A stretch of 64,000 bases of DNA from Neisseria macacae ATCC 33926 (GTDB lineage Bacteria; Pseudomonadota; Gammaproteobacteria; Burkholderiales; Neisseriaceae), in contig NZ_CP094241.1 of assembly GCF_022749495.1 (NCBI RefSeq), positions 1,922,001 to 1,986,000 on the forward strand, in the 5' to 3' direction. Of this stretch, positions 31,837-40,594 are shown piece after piece. Position numbers and translations under genes: made by a program. The notes under the pieces are model-generated. The model searched no databases and was not told the origin of the DNA. It saw only the letters and a program-made list of their open reading frames with translations. Each line of letters begins with the position of its first letter. Positions within the stretch are counted from its first letter, which is position 1.

Positions 31837-33339
31837 TCAGTTTGCCATTTGTTTTGCCTGAACCGCTGTCAGGGCGATGGTGAAGACGATGTCTTCTACC
31901 AATGCGCCGCGGGAGAGGTCGTTGACCGGTTTGCGCAAACCTTGCAACAGAGGGCCGACGCTCAGGACGTTGGCGCTGCGTTGTACGGCTTTGTAGGTAC
32001 AGTTGCCGGTGTTGAGGCTTGGGAAAATCAGGACGGTTGCCTGACCGGCGACGGTGCTTTCAGGGGCTTTGGTTTTGCCGATTTCAGGCACGGTAGCCGC
32101 ATCGTATTGCAGCGGGCCGTCGATTTCCAAGTCCGGGCGTTTTTCTTTCGCCAGTTTGGTCGCTTCAATCACGGCATCGACATCAGGGCCGCTGCCTGAG
32201 TTGATGGTGGAGTAGGAAATCATGGCAACTTTAGGCGGGATGCCGAAGGCTTTGGCGGTATCGGCGGATTGGATGGCGATATCGGCAAGCTGTTCGGGTG
32301 TCGGATTCGGGTTGACCGCGCAGTCGCCGAAGACGAGGACTTGGTTGGGCAGCAGCATGAAGAATACGCTGGACACGAGGCTGGCGCCCGGTGCGGTTTT
32401 AATCAGTTGCAAAGCGGGGCGGATGGTGTTGGCGGTAGTATGAACGGCGCCGGATACCAAGCCGTCCACGTCGTTTTGCGCCATCATCATGGTGCCGAGG
32501 ACAACGGTGTCTTGCAGTTGTTTGCGGGCGTCTTCAGGCGTCAGGCCTTTGGATTTGCGCAATTCGCACATCGGCTCGACGTATTGTTCGACCAATGTAG
32601 CGGGATCGACGATTTCCAAAGAGTCAGGCAGGTTGATGCCGCGTTCTTTGGCAACGGCTTCAACTTCTTCGCGTTTGGCAAGCAAGACGCAGCGGGCAAT
32701 GCCTTTTTCGTGGCAGATGGCGGCTGCGGCGACGGTACGCGGTTCTGCACCTTCGGGCAGGACGATGCGCATATCGGCTTTGCGGGCAAAATCAATCAGG
32801 TTGTAACGGAATTGGGCGGGAGAAAGGCGGGAGGCTTCGCGTTTTGCCAACGCAGATACGTCTTTGAGCGCGCTGCTTGAGCCGTAGAATGTCAGTCCGG
32901 TCAGGCGGGCGACTTCTTCGCCCACGGATGCTGCCGCGCCTTCAATAATGAAGCCTTCCAAAAGACCCGGTGCGTTGGTGTAAAGCTGTTTGGCAAGGTT
33001 GATTCGGTGTGCCGCTTCGGCTGCGTCGGCATTGTCGGATTGCAATGCCAAGACTACGCCTGCATCCAAAGACAGCGCCAGCTCGACGTTTTTGCCGGAG
33101 AGGAAGAGTTTGTCCGCATCGGGGGCGATACCTTCGATAACGAGTTTGTCGGTATTGAGTGCGACGGCTTTGCCGACCACAGCGTCAAACCAGTCGTCGC
33201 TTTTGCCTTGCGCCAACAGGGTTTCGGCGGATGCGTCGAGCGGTTGGAAAACTTGCGCGCCCAAAGCTTGGGCAAAGGCTTTGCTTGCTGCTGCCACGTC
33301 CAAACCGGCGGATACCGGAGCGACCAATAATTTAGCCAT
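31837..33339 (-). CDS. pta: Phosphate acetyltransferase
   Basis: A 500-residue enzyme converting acetyl-CoA and phosphate to acetyl phosphate. The C-terminal 320 residues form the PTA domain (RYNLIDFARKADMRIVLPEGAEPRT, MCELRKSKGLTPEDARKQL, GLVSGAVHTTANTIRPALQ, PNLNTGN-like FPSLNTGNCTYK). The N-terminal part is a reduced regulatory region: it begins LLVAPVSAGLD and is shorter than in the 700-residue enterobacterial enzyme. Acetyl phosphate and acetate overflow are important in Neisseria. Upstream lies a 16-bp tandem repeat. Confidence 0.95.
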   Translation of the reverse strand: MAKLLVAPVSAGLDVAAASKAFAQALGAQVFQPLDASAETLLAQGKSDDWFDAVVGKAVALNTDKLVIEGIAPDADKLFLSGKNVELALSLDAGVVLALQSDNADAAEAAHRINLAKQLYTNAPGLLEGFIIEGAAASVGEEVARLTGLTFYGSSSALKDVSALAKREASRLSPAQFRYNLIDFARKADMRIVLPEGAEPRTVAAAAICHEKGIARCVLLAKREEVEAVAKERGINLPDSLEIVDPATLVEQYVEPMCELRKSKGLTPEDARKQLQDTVVLGTMMMAQNDVDGLVSGAVHTTANTIRPALQLIKTAPGASLVSSVFFMLLPNQVLVFGDCAVNPNPTPEQLADIAIQSADTAKAFGIPPKVAMISYSTINSGSGPDVDAVIEATKLAKEKRPDLEIDGPLQYDAATVPEIGKTKAPESTVAGQATVLIFPSLNTGNCTYKAVQRSANVLSVGPLLQGLRKPVNDLSRGALVEDIVFTIALTAVQAKQMAN

Positions 33340-33357
33340 GATATGTGTCCTTTCTAT

Positions 33358-33389
33358 TTGGAGGTTGTCCGTCTTGGAGGTTGTCCGTC
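33358..33389. repeat. Tandem 16-bp repeat upstream of pta
   Basis: TTGGAGGTTGTCCGTC occurs twice in direct succession, 18 bp before the pta start codon on the opposite strand. It lies in the 5' untranslated region of pta and changes its length; no regulator is known to me. Confidence 0.7.
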
Positions 33390-33902
33390 GCCGCCGTGAT
33401 GCGGATGTAACGGCAATGGCTTAATACTAACAAACAAATTGCGTTTCCAACAAGGTTAAATGTTAATGGATTGAGTGAAAATGCAATGGATTTTTAAGAA
33501 ACGCTTAGAAAGCCGGTTAAAATTACCCCCCTTTCCTTTTAATCTTTCCTGATTACTGCGGACAATGACCGTTTAAAATGAAAAAAGCCAAGCCCTGTAA
33601 CATACAGAACCCAGCTGATAGCAACCACCTGAACAGGTTTTAATGAATACTCAAGATTTAAAGGTTTCTTATCTTCAAATTCGAGTTTTCAGACGACCTC
33701 CCGTTTCAGCAACCAAATCTGCCGTAGGTCAGATTCTTGAATCCGACATCTCCATCTGCAACAACGCGTAAAGAAAATAGAAACATCAAATATTCGTCGA
33801 ATACAAATATCTGAACTACACATTACACAGCAATGACGCCACAACTGATTTTCTTCCGCAACGCAAAGACAAAAAGGTCGTCTGAAAACCTTAAATCAAG
33901 TT
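33390..33902. other. Intergenic region between pta and IS copy B
   Basis: About 510 bp, with the pta promoter at its left, a relic of an IS right end (33579-33662), a mucDUS near 33689 and the left half of a split DUS pair (33871-33886). I saw no gene in it. Confidence 0.5.
33579..33662 (+). mobile_element. Decayed right end of an IS3-family element
   Basis: CATACAGAACCCAGCTGAT and CTGAACAGGTTTTAATGAAT and TCAAGATTTAAAGG match by eye the last 85 bp of the complete elements (CATACAGAACCCAGCTTGC, CTGAATAGGCTTTTATGAGC, CCAAGATTTGGGGG), with many changes. It is about 240 bp left of the complete copy B and in the same orientation. Confidence 0.7.
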
Positions 33903-33958
33903 TGAACTGCACCCCAAAAGTTGGACATCCCCTCCAACTCACAAGGTGCAGTTTTTTT

Positions 33959-34309
33959 ATGAGCAAATATACATTACACTTCAAATACCAAGCCGTACTC
34001 CACTACCTGCATATACGCAGCCAACAGCGTACCGCAGACCACTACGGCATTTCCCGAACCCACCTGAGACGATGGATACGCGCCTATCAAGAAGGCGGTA
34101 TCGGCGCACTCGAACATCCCCAATCCAAAACCATGCCCCAACACCGCAAAAACCCCTTCATCGCCGACAAACCCGACCAAGAAAAAACGCAGGCAGAGCT
34201 TATCGAAGAGTTGTGCTATATGCGCGCAGAGGTCGCCTACCTAAAGGAGTTAAAAGCCCTCAGCCAAAAACAGACCGAAAAGGACAAAGCCAAACCGTCC
34301 AAACACTGA
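33959..34309 (+). CDS. IS3-family transposase OrfA (copy B)
   Basis: A 116-residue OrfA starting MSKYTLHFKYQAVLHYL, with a helix-turn-helix near residues 18-45 and a C-terminal leucine-rich coiled coil. It overlaps OrfB by 34 bp. A -1 shift at CGAAAAGG (34276-34283) would give the OrfAB fusion transposase, as in other IS3 elements. Confidence 0.92.
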   Translation: MSKYTLHFKYQAVLHYLHIRSQQRTADHYGISRTHLRRWIRAYQEGGIGALEHPQSKTMPQHRKNPFIADKPDQEKTQAELIEELCYMRAEVAYLKELKALSQKQTEKDKAKPSKH

Positions 34310-35109
34310 GGGCGCAACACCCGCTCAAATACCTGCTGCACATCGCAAACCTGCCCAAAAGCAGCTTTTACTACCATCACCAAGACCGACCCGATCCCGA
34401 CGCAGCCGACAAAGCACTCCTTGTCGAAACCTACCGGCGGCATAAAGGACGCTACGGACAAAGGCGCATTGCCGCCGCATTAGATTGGAACCGCAAAAAA
34501 GTGGCGCGGTTGATGAAGCAGTTGGAACTGAAAGCCCTCATACGGGCGAAAAAAGCCTACCGCCATCCCGCCATGGGCGAGATATCGGAGCACCTCCTCA
34601 AACGCCTATTCAAAGCTGAAAAGCCCAACGAAAAATGGCTGACCGACGTTACCGAACTCAAAGGAAAGGACGGCAAACTGTACCTCTCGCCAATCTTGGA
34701 CTTGTTCAACCGCGAGATCGTCGCCTACGCCATGAGCCGCAGAGCCGACAGCGAAATGGTGAAGGAAATGCTCGAAAAAGCCGCCCCCCGTCTGACTGAT
34801 AAAGGAACGATGCTTCATTCGGACCAAGGTGTGCTGTACCGTACGGCGGGGTATAGGGAATTGCTTGCGGAGCATTCCATGGTTCAAAGCATGTCGCGAA
34901 AGGCGAACTGTTGGGACAATGCGCCGATGGAAAGCTTCTTTGCGGTGTTGAAGACGGAGTGTTTCTATAACGCAGGTGAATTGACGGTAGATGAATTGAT
35001 GAAGCAGATAGATGACTATATGGATTACTACAACCGGGAGCGTTGCAGTTTGAAATTGAAAAAGCTGAGTCCTGTCGCATACAGAACCCAGCTTGCACAG
35101 AGCGCCTGA
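34276..35109 (+). CDS. IS3-family transposase OrfB (copy B)
   Basis: The catalytic part, about 277 residues, entered by frameshift from OrfA. An HTH_21-like region (PKSSFYYHHQ, HKGRYGQRRIAAAL) comes first, then the retroviral-integrase domain with the DDE residues: Asp in WLTDVTE, Asp in MLHSDQG, Glu in NAPMESFFAVLK, and the final YYNRERCSLKLKKLSPV. No stop interrupts it, so the element may be active. Confidence 0.92.
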   Translation, partial: RKGQSQTVQTLRAQHPLKYLLHIANLPKSSFYYHHQDRPDPDAADKALLVETYRRHKGRYGQRRIAAALDWNRKKVARLMKQLELKALIRAKKAYRHPAMGEISEHLLKRLFKAEKPNEKWLTDVTELKGKDGKLYLSPILDLFNREIVAYAMSRRADSEMVKEMLEKAAPRLTDKGTMLHSDQGVLYRTAGYRELLAEHSMVQSMSRKANCWDNAPMESFFAVLKTECFYNAGELTVDELMKQIDDYMDYYNRERCSLKLKKLSPVAYRTQLAQSA

Positions 35110-35195
35110 ATAGGCTTTTATGAGCGTCCAAGATTTGGGGGCCAGTTCAGTTCTCAGACGACCTTTCATTCTAGCAGACCGATTAGGTCAACCCA

Positions 35196-36602
35196 TCAAG
35201 CCTGTTTCAACTTCGCATCGGCATCGCGCAACGCGGTGCGCAGACCTTCCTCGATAACGGGATGGTAGAACGGCATATCCAGCATTTGCGGAACGGTCAT
35301 CTTCATTTGATGCGCCCATGCCAACAGGTGCGCCAAATGTTCGGCGGCCGGGCCTAAGATTTCCGCGCCGATGAAGCGGCCGGTGGCTTTTTCGGCATAC
35401 AGGCGCATATGGCCTTTGTTTACCAGCATCACGCGGCTGCGGCCTTGGTTTTTAAACGATACTTCGCCGATAACAAATTCGTCAGGTTGGTATTGCGCGG
35501 CAACCTGCGCGTATTTCAAACCGACAAAGCCGATTTGCGGATTGGTGAACACCACGCCGATGGTACTGCGGCGCAAACCGCCGCCGATATTCGGGTAGCG
35601 GCCCGCGTTGTCGCCGGCAATCTTGCCTTGGTCGGCGGCTTCGTGCAGCAGAGGCAGTTGGTTGGACGCGTCGCCCGCGATGAAGATATGCGGAATGCTG
35701 GTCTGCATGGTCAGCGGATCGGCAACGGGTACGCCGCGCGCGTCTTTTTCGATATTGATATTTTCCAAACCGATATTGTCAACGTTCGGACGGCGGCCTA
35801 CGGCTGCCAGCATATATTCGGCAACAAATACGCCTTTTTCGCCGTCTTGCTCCCAATGAACTTCTACATTGCCGTCTGCGTCGAGTTTGACCTCGGTTTT
35901 AGCATCCAGATGCAGTTTCAATTCTTCGCCGAACACGGCTTTCGCCTCGTCTGAAACGACGGGGTCGGAAATGCCGCCGATGATGCCGCCCAAGCCGAAA
36001 ATTTCAACTTTCACTCCCAAACGGTGCAATGCCTGACCCAGTTCCAAACCGATAACACCCGGTCCGAACACGGCAACGCTCTTAGGCAGCGTATCCCATG
36101 AGAAAACATCGTCGTTGATAATCAAACGGTCGCCCAAAGACTGCCACTGCGGCAGGATGACGGGACGCGAACCGGTAGCAATCACAAAGCTTTTTGCCGT
36201 GATTTGGGTATGGTCGTCGATTTGGACGGTATTCTCGTCGATAAATTTAGCCGAACCCATAATGCGCTTGTCGGCAGGCCATTCTTCCACATCGGCAACA
36301 ACAAAGCCGACAAAACGGTCGCGTTCTGATTTGACGCGCTGCATCACTTCTTCGCCGTTGACGACGATGCTGTCTTTATCCAAATGCACACCGAACGGGT
36401 CGGTATGCAATGCGTGATGGCGCGCTTCTGCGGCGGCAATCAAGAGTTTGGAAGGCATACAGCCCACGCGCGCGCAGGTCGTACCGAACACGTTGTTTTC
36501 AATCAGGTAAACATTATCCGAATGTAAACGGGCATTGCGAAACGCGCCCATGCCGGCAGTACCGCCTCCGATTACGACGACATCTGCTTGAATTTTTTTC
36601 AT
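35196..36602 (-). CDS. lpd: Dihydrolipoyl dehydrogenase family flavoprotein
   Basis: A 468-residue pyridine nucleotide-disulfide oxidoreductase: FAD loop VVIGGGTAGMGAFR, redox-active Cys pair in GTTCARVGCMPSK, NAD-binding region around FGPGVIGLELGQAL, the second FAD site IFIAGDASNQLPLLHEA and the C-terminal catalytic His-Glu in FYHPVIEEGL. It lies upstream of the peroxiredoxin-glutaredoxin gene on the same strand, the same pairing as in N. meningitidis. This neighbourhood suggests it may serve peroxide defence rather than the pyruvate complex; that is inference. Confidence 0.9.
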   Translation of the reverse strand: MKKIQADVVVIGGGTAGMGAFRNARLHSDNVYLIENNVFGTTCARVGCMPSKLLIAAAEARHHALHTDPFGVHLDKDSIVVNGEEVMQRVKSERDRFVGFVVADVEEWPADKRIMGSAKFIDENTVQIDDHTQITAKSFVIATGSRPVILPQWQSLGDRLIINDDVFSWDTLPKSVAVFGPGVIGLELGQALHRLGVKVEIFGLGGIIGGISDPVVSDEAKAVFGEELKLHLDAKTEVKLDADGNVEVHWEQDGEKGVFVAEYMLAAVGRRPNVDNIGLENINIEKDARGVPVADPLTMQTSIPHIFIAGDASNQLPLLHEAADQGKIAGDNAGRYPNIGGGLRRSTIGVVFTNPQIGFVGLKYAQVAAQYQPDEFVIGEVSFKNQGRSRVMLVNKGHMRLYAEKATGRFIGAEILGPAAEHLAHLLAWAHQMKMTVPQMLDMPFYHPVIEEGLRTALRDADAKLKQA

Positions 36603-36855
36603 AATCTTTGTCCTTTTTTGTTGAGCGTCCGAAGCGGTATCAGCGTGAAGCGTATCAGGTTTTCAGACGACCTATTTAATAAACTATCAAAAATAAAAAA
36701 TCGATAGTTATTTTTAAAATATTGATTTAAAACAATAATCTCAAATTCTACTTGTAAATATAGAGCTATTCAGAACGACCGTGTAGCGTATCGTCTGAAT
36801 AACTCTATTTTTCTGTTCAGACGGCTTTGTTTAAACCGTCTCAAGCATCAGGCAA
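36603..36855. other. Lpd promoter region and prx/grx-lpd spacer
   Basis: An AT-rich stretch of 253 bp with a mucDUS near 36661 and an imperfect hairpin (36760-36808). It must hold the lpd promoter. No gene seen. Confidence 0.45.
36760..36808. terminator. Imperfect DUS-like hairpin after prx/grx
   Basis: ATAGAGCTATTCAGAACGA pairs imperfectly with TCGTCTGAATAACTCTAT. It lies about 50 bp beyond the prx/grx stop on the minus strand. Confidence 0.5.
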
Positions 36856-37593
36856 TTAGTTTTTAGCCAAGTAAGCTTCCAAATCTTCGCTGCCGCCGAT
36901 GTATTTGCCGCCGATGAAGACTTGAGGAGCAGTCATCTTGCCGGTGATGGCGCGAACGGAAGTAACAGTTGCATCTTTGCCCAATACGATTTCTTCGTAA
37001 GACAGGCCTTTGTCTTGCAGAGCTTTTTTAGCTTTAGCGCAGAATTGGCAGCCAGGTTTGGTGAAGATGGCAACAGACTCTTGAGCTTTCCAGTCAGGAG
37101 CGATGAATTTCAACATAGTGTCAGCGTCAGACACTTTGAAAGGATCACCCGGCTCTTCAGGCTCGATGAACATTTTTTCAACCACGCCGTCGTTAACCAG
37201 CATGGAGTAACGCCAAGAACGTTTGCCGAAGCCCAAGTCTTCTTTGCCGACCAGCATACCCATGCCTTCGGTGAATTCGCCGTTGCCATCAGGAATCATG
37301 TAGATGTTGTCAGCTTCTTCTTCGGCAGCCCAAGCGTTCATCACGAAAGTATCGTTTACAGATACGCAGTAGATTGCGTCAACGCCGTTTTCTTTGAACG
37401 CGCCGAACAATTCGTTGTAACGCGGCAGGTGGGAAGAAGAACAAGTCGGAGTAAATGCGCCGGGCAGAGAGAATACGACTACTTTTTTGCCTTTGAACAA
37501 ATCATCAGTGGAAACATCTTTCCAAGTGTCGCCCACGCGGGTACGGAATACGACGGAAGGTACTTTTTGACCGGTACGATCTTGCAAAGCCAT
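36856..37593 (-). CDS. Peroxiredoxin-glutaredoxin fusion protein
   Basis: A 245-residue hybrid. Residues about 1-160 are a Prx5-type peroxiredoxin with the peroxidatic Cys in PGAFTPTCSSSHLPRY; residues about 170-245 are glutaredoxin with the CxxC site in KPGCQFCAKAKKAL and the GSH-binding TAPQVFIGG. Such fusions, known from Haemophilus and Neisseria, reduce peroxides with glutathione in a single chain. The flavoprotein gene upstream could recycle a reductant. The gene is preceded by an AAGGAG site. Confidence 0.95.
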   Translation of the reverse strand: MALQDRTGQKVPSVVFRTRVGDTWKDVSTDDLFKGKKVVVFSLPGAFTPTCSSSHLPRYNELFGAFKENGVDAIYCVSVNDTFVMNAWAAEEEADNIYMIPDGNGEFTEGMGMLVGKEDLGFGKRSWRYSMLVNDGVVEKMFIEPEEPGDPFKVSDADTMLKFIAPDWKAQESVAIFTKPGCQFCAKAKKALQDKGLSYEEIVLGKDATVTSVRAITGKMTAPQVFIGGKYIGGSEDLEAYLAKN

Positions 37594-37781
37594 TTTGGAT
37601 CTCCTTGAAATTTTAGGTTTAGGGAATGATACGAGTGAATGTGTGCATTCTAGCGCAGGGAGTTTGATTTGTATAATTTATAGTTCAAATAATATTAATT
37701 ACCTGAAGCTATGAACCCCAACCTGCGAATGTTTCATTTAAATAGAGGTCGTCTGAAAGAAAACAAGCCCCTGGCTTGGAA

Positions 37782-38552
37782 TTATTTTTCGGAATCGTGT
37801 GCGTCGGACAATACGACTTCGCGGATGCTGCTTTCTACTTTGTCTTTCAACATAAAGCGGTCTTCGTCTTTGCCGGGGCGAATCGGGGCGGCAAAATCGA
37901 TACGGATGCGCAGTTTTTTCATGGAAACGATGCGCCAGAGCGAGCGCACCAAATCGACTTGTGCATAAGACGGCACAGTCGTCCTTTTACCGGCATCATC
38001 ATAATAGCGCAGCGTAACTGCCTGAACAGGCGCGTCGGCATCGATGGCGGATTGGAAGAGCGCGGCTTTGAACGGCAAAATATCCAAGCCCAAAGAAGTC
38101 CGCGCTTCGGGGAAAAAGCTGACATTCTGCCCGGCTTTCAACGCGGCGCAAATGGCTTGGTTAATCGGCTCGACATCGCGGCGGGAATTGCGGTTGATAA
38201 ACACCGTGCCTGCGTTTTGCCCCATTTTGCCCAAGACCGGCCAGTCTTTGATTTCCTGCTTTGCGATAAAGCTGCTCGGATACACTGCGCTCATGGCGAA
38301 AATATCCAGCCACGACACATGGTTTGCCGCCACCAAAACACCTTTCACATTATCAGCAGGCGGCGTGCCGATTTCCAATTCGATATCCAAGGCTTCCAGC
38401 GCGCCTTTGCCCAGAGTAATGACCGCATAATCGCGTTCGGCAGGATTGCCGGCATCGATACGGCGCAAATGCCTTCCGGTTCGGAACAGCCATCCCGCCA
38501 AGCGGAACAATCTGCCCAAACGGGTAAAAAACGGTGCTTTTTGTGAGTGCAT
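37782..38552 (-). CDS. nlaA: 1-acyl-sn-glycerol-3-phosphate acyltransferase
   Basis: A 256-residue membrane acyltransferase that makes phosphatidic acid from lysophosphatidic acid. The HX4D motif is NHVSWLD; the second motif is FPEARTSLG, and the membrane segment is near residues 10-30. In N. meningitidis nlaA lies beside mutM, and the same order is seen here (mutM upstream, same strand), so the nlaA name is favoured over nlaB. A DUS hairpin sits between the two genes. Confidence 0.88.
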   Translation of the reverse strand: MHSQKAPFFTRLGRLFRLAGWLFRTGRHLRRIDAGNPAERDYAVITLGKGALEALDIELEIGTPPADNVKGVLVAANHVSWLDIFAMSAVYPSSFIAKQEIKDWPVLGKMGQNAGTVFINRNSRRDVEPINQAICAALKAGQNVSFFPEARTSLGLDILPFKAALFQSAIDADAPVQAVTLRYYDDAGKRTTVPSYAQVDLVRSLWRIVSMKKLRIRIDFAAPIRPGKDEDRFMLKDKVESSIREVVLSDAHDSEK

Positions 38553-38600
38553 AACTGTTTTTCTTTTCGTATTAAATGTGTATCAAATCATATCAATAAA

Positions 38601-38642
38601 GTTTTCAGACGACCTGAATTATCGAAGGGGTCGTCTGAAAAC
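38601..38642 (-). terminator. DUS-pair hairpin after mutM
   Basis: GTTTTCAGACGACCT pairs with GGGTCGTCTGAAAAC around a loop of about 12 bp, just past the mutM stop. Confidence 0.75.
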
Positions 38643-38653
38643 AAGTTCAAACA

Positions 38654-39481
38654 TTATTTTTGGCAGTTCGGACAATAAAACGTCCCGCGCTGCCCCAAAA
38701 CTTCTTTCTGTACCAAACCGCCGCAACAGACGCAAGGTTCGTTGTACCTGCCGTACACCGTATATTCCTGCTGGAAATAGCCGCTTTTACCGTCGCTGTT
38801 GACAAAGTCGCGCAAGGTGCTGCCGCCGGTTTCAATCGCGCGCTGCAACACTGCTTTCACCGTCTCCACCAAGACGGCGCATTCTTTTTTCTTAACTTTG
38901 TCCGCAGGACGGTGCGGCGAGATGCCCGATTTAAACAGGCTTTCGTTCGCATAAATATTGCCTACGCCGACCACGACGGCATTGTCCATCAGAGCCAGCT
39001 TGACCGCGCGTTTTTGCGTTTTAAATTTTTGGTATAGATACTCGGCGGAGAAGTCGTCTGAAAGCGGCTCAGGGCCCAGTTTTTCAAGAAGAGGATGATG
39101 TTCCGCAATGCCTTCATACCACAAAATCGCGCCAAACTTACGCGGGTCGTGATAGCGCAATACCGTTCCGTCCGCAAACACAATGTCCGCATGGTCGTGT
39201 TTGTCGGGATGGTCAATCCGCGCATCGCCGTCCGTAAAAATCCGCAAGCTGCCCGACATGCCCAGATGAATCAACAAAATACCCGTTGCAAAACCGATAA
39301 CCAAATATTTCGCCCGCCGACGGCAGCTTAACACCTCCTGCCCCGCCAAAAGCTCCGCCAACTGCGGACTGACCTGCCAGCGAAGCTTGGTTTGGCGCAA
39401 CACAACATCCGCCACCTTTTTACCTTGAATATGCGGGCTGATACCGCGCAACGTCGTTTCTACCTCAGGCAATTCCGGCAT
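38654..39481 (-). CDS. mutM: Formamidopyrimidine-DNA glycosylase
   Basis: A 275-residue base-excision repair enzyme removing 8-oxoguanine. The catalytic N-terminus PELPEVETTLRGI (Pro2, Glu3) is intact, with the H2TH region IYANESLFKSGISPHRPA and a C-terminal zinc finger (CVCCGG...FYCPNC). Length is normal. A mucDUS lies in the spacer upstream. Confidence 0.97.
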   Translation of the reverse strand: MPELPEVETTLRGISPHIQGKKVADVVLRQTKLRWQVSPQLAELLAGQEVLSCRRRAKYLVIGFATGILLIHLGMSGSLRIFTDGDARIDHPDKHDHADIVFADGTVLRYHDPRKFGAILWYEGIAEHHPLLEKLGPEPLSDDFSAEYLYQKFKTQKRAVKLALMDNAVVVGVGNIYANESLFKSGISPHRPADKVKKKECAVLVETVKAVLQRAIETGGSTLRDFVNSDGKSGYFQQEYTVYGRYNEPCVCCGGLVQKEVLGQRGTFYCPNCQK

Positions 39482-39728
39482 TTTTCTTTATCCTCAAGCG
39501 AATACAATCAACATCTCCTTTTTCAGACGACCTAAGATTCTACCGATGCCAAAGCGGCCTGACAATTTGCAACCAATCGGCTTTACAGGCAGAAAGCAGC
39601 AAATTCAAGGCAGAATGACAAATATAGAAGAGGCTATATTTATGGAGTCAAACCTCTCGTTTTCAAATGTTCAGCCTCAAAAGGTCGTCTGAAAAACAGT
39701 CATGCCGGTTTTACCAACGTCTTATTTT

Positions 39729-40388
39729 TCAATCCGAAATCCGCGCCGCGCCCAAAGCCACCGTCTGCGTTCCCAATATTTTTTCAAACTCCGGCAAGGG
39801 CGTCACCCCCGCCATACGCTTGACCAAAACCAAACCGTACACCGCCGCACACTGCGGCCACCACCTGTCCCCCGCCTTCTCCATAAAACGCCAAAACCGC
39901 AGCCCCTTTTGCGAATTCACAGCAGGCAGATACACCATAAACTTTCCGAATTCCACCTCAAAATCCAAATCCCCCAACCGCTGCTTCAAAGCCGGCAAAG
40001 TCAGGCAATGCTCCTTTTTAGGCAAACGCGCTCCATCGAACCACTTGCTGAAAAACCACAAAGATTTCGGATTAAACCCCGTCAAAACCAACCGCCCTTC
40101 AGGTTTCAACACTCTGGACGCTTCATGCAGCACTTGCGTCAGCGCGGCAGTCTCATGACTGTGCGGCATCAGCAGCACATCAATAGAATGACTCTCCCAA
40201 GCCATAGCGTCCGCCGTCATCAATACATCACGGGGTACGGCAACCACGTTTTCAGACGACCTTAACCATTGACCGCCTTGTTGGACAACGGTCTGTCCGT
40301 CAAAATATTGCAAATGCCGCTCAAAAAAAGCAGCCTCGTTCTGAGCAACATAACGCCCCATAGCCGTATCTTCAAACCATACATCCAT
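39729..40388 (-). CDS. Class I SAM-dependent methyltransferase
   Basis: A 219-residue methyltransferase of the UbiE/Methyltransf_11 type. The usual glycine-rich motif I is weak here; later motifs are clear: DVLLMPHSHE (motif II area) and EASRVLKPEGRLVLTGFNPKSLW (motif III). The N-terminus has YVAQNEAAFFERHLQYFDGQTVV. In N. meningitidis the homologue lies between mutM and mltD, as here. Substrate unknown. A DUS lies within the frame near 40251. Confidence 0.85.
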   Translation of the reverse strand: MDVWFEDTAMGRYVAQNEAAFFERHLQYFDGQTVVQQGGQWLRSSENVVAVPRDVLMTADAMAWESHSIDVLLMPHSHETAALTQVLHEASRVLKPEGRLVLTGFNPKSLWFFSKWFDGARLPKKEHCLTLPALKQRLGDLDFEVEFGKFMVYLPAVNSQKGLRFWRFMEKAGDRWWPQCAAVYGLVLVKRMAGVTPLPEFEKILGTQTVALGAARISD

Positions 40389-40594
40389 AGTCGTTATCCT
40401 ATTAACTGTTTCATGCGTTCATTTCTACTGTCCGATAGAAAAATACAATGCAATCGCCGTATTTATGCCACAGATTTTAACATTAAGACCCAAGCATATG
40501 TAAATTTCACCCCCTTTACCTTGACGGCTACATCTTCAAACAGTACCATCGGGTAGACTAAATTTAACCTTATATCGATAATTATTGATTCATC
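40389..40594. promoter_or_regulatory. Divergent promoter region, methyltransferase / mltD
   Basis: A 206-bp region between divergent genes. It is AT-rich before mltD; no operator or DUS pair was seen. Confidence 0.45.

Larger units (their letters stand above)
33903..35149 (+). mobile_element. IS3-family element (IS150-like), copy B, 1247 bp
   Basis: The ends are TGAACTGCACCCCAAAAG and GATTTGGGGGCCAGTTCA, with 3-bp direct repeats GTT on both sides (33900-33902, 35150-35152). It carries OrfA and an open OrfB on the plus strand and appears complete. It has split a DUS-pair hairpin: AAAAAGGTCGTCTGAAAAC on the left, CTCAGACGACCTTT on the right. Confidence 0.94.
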
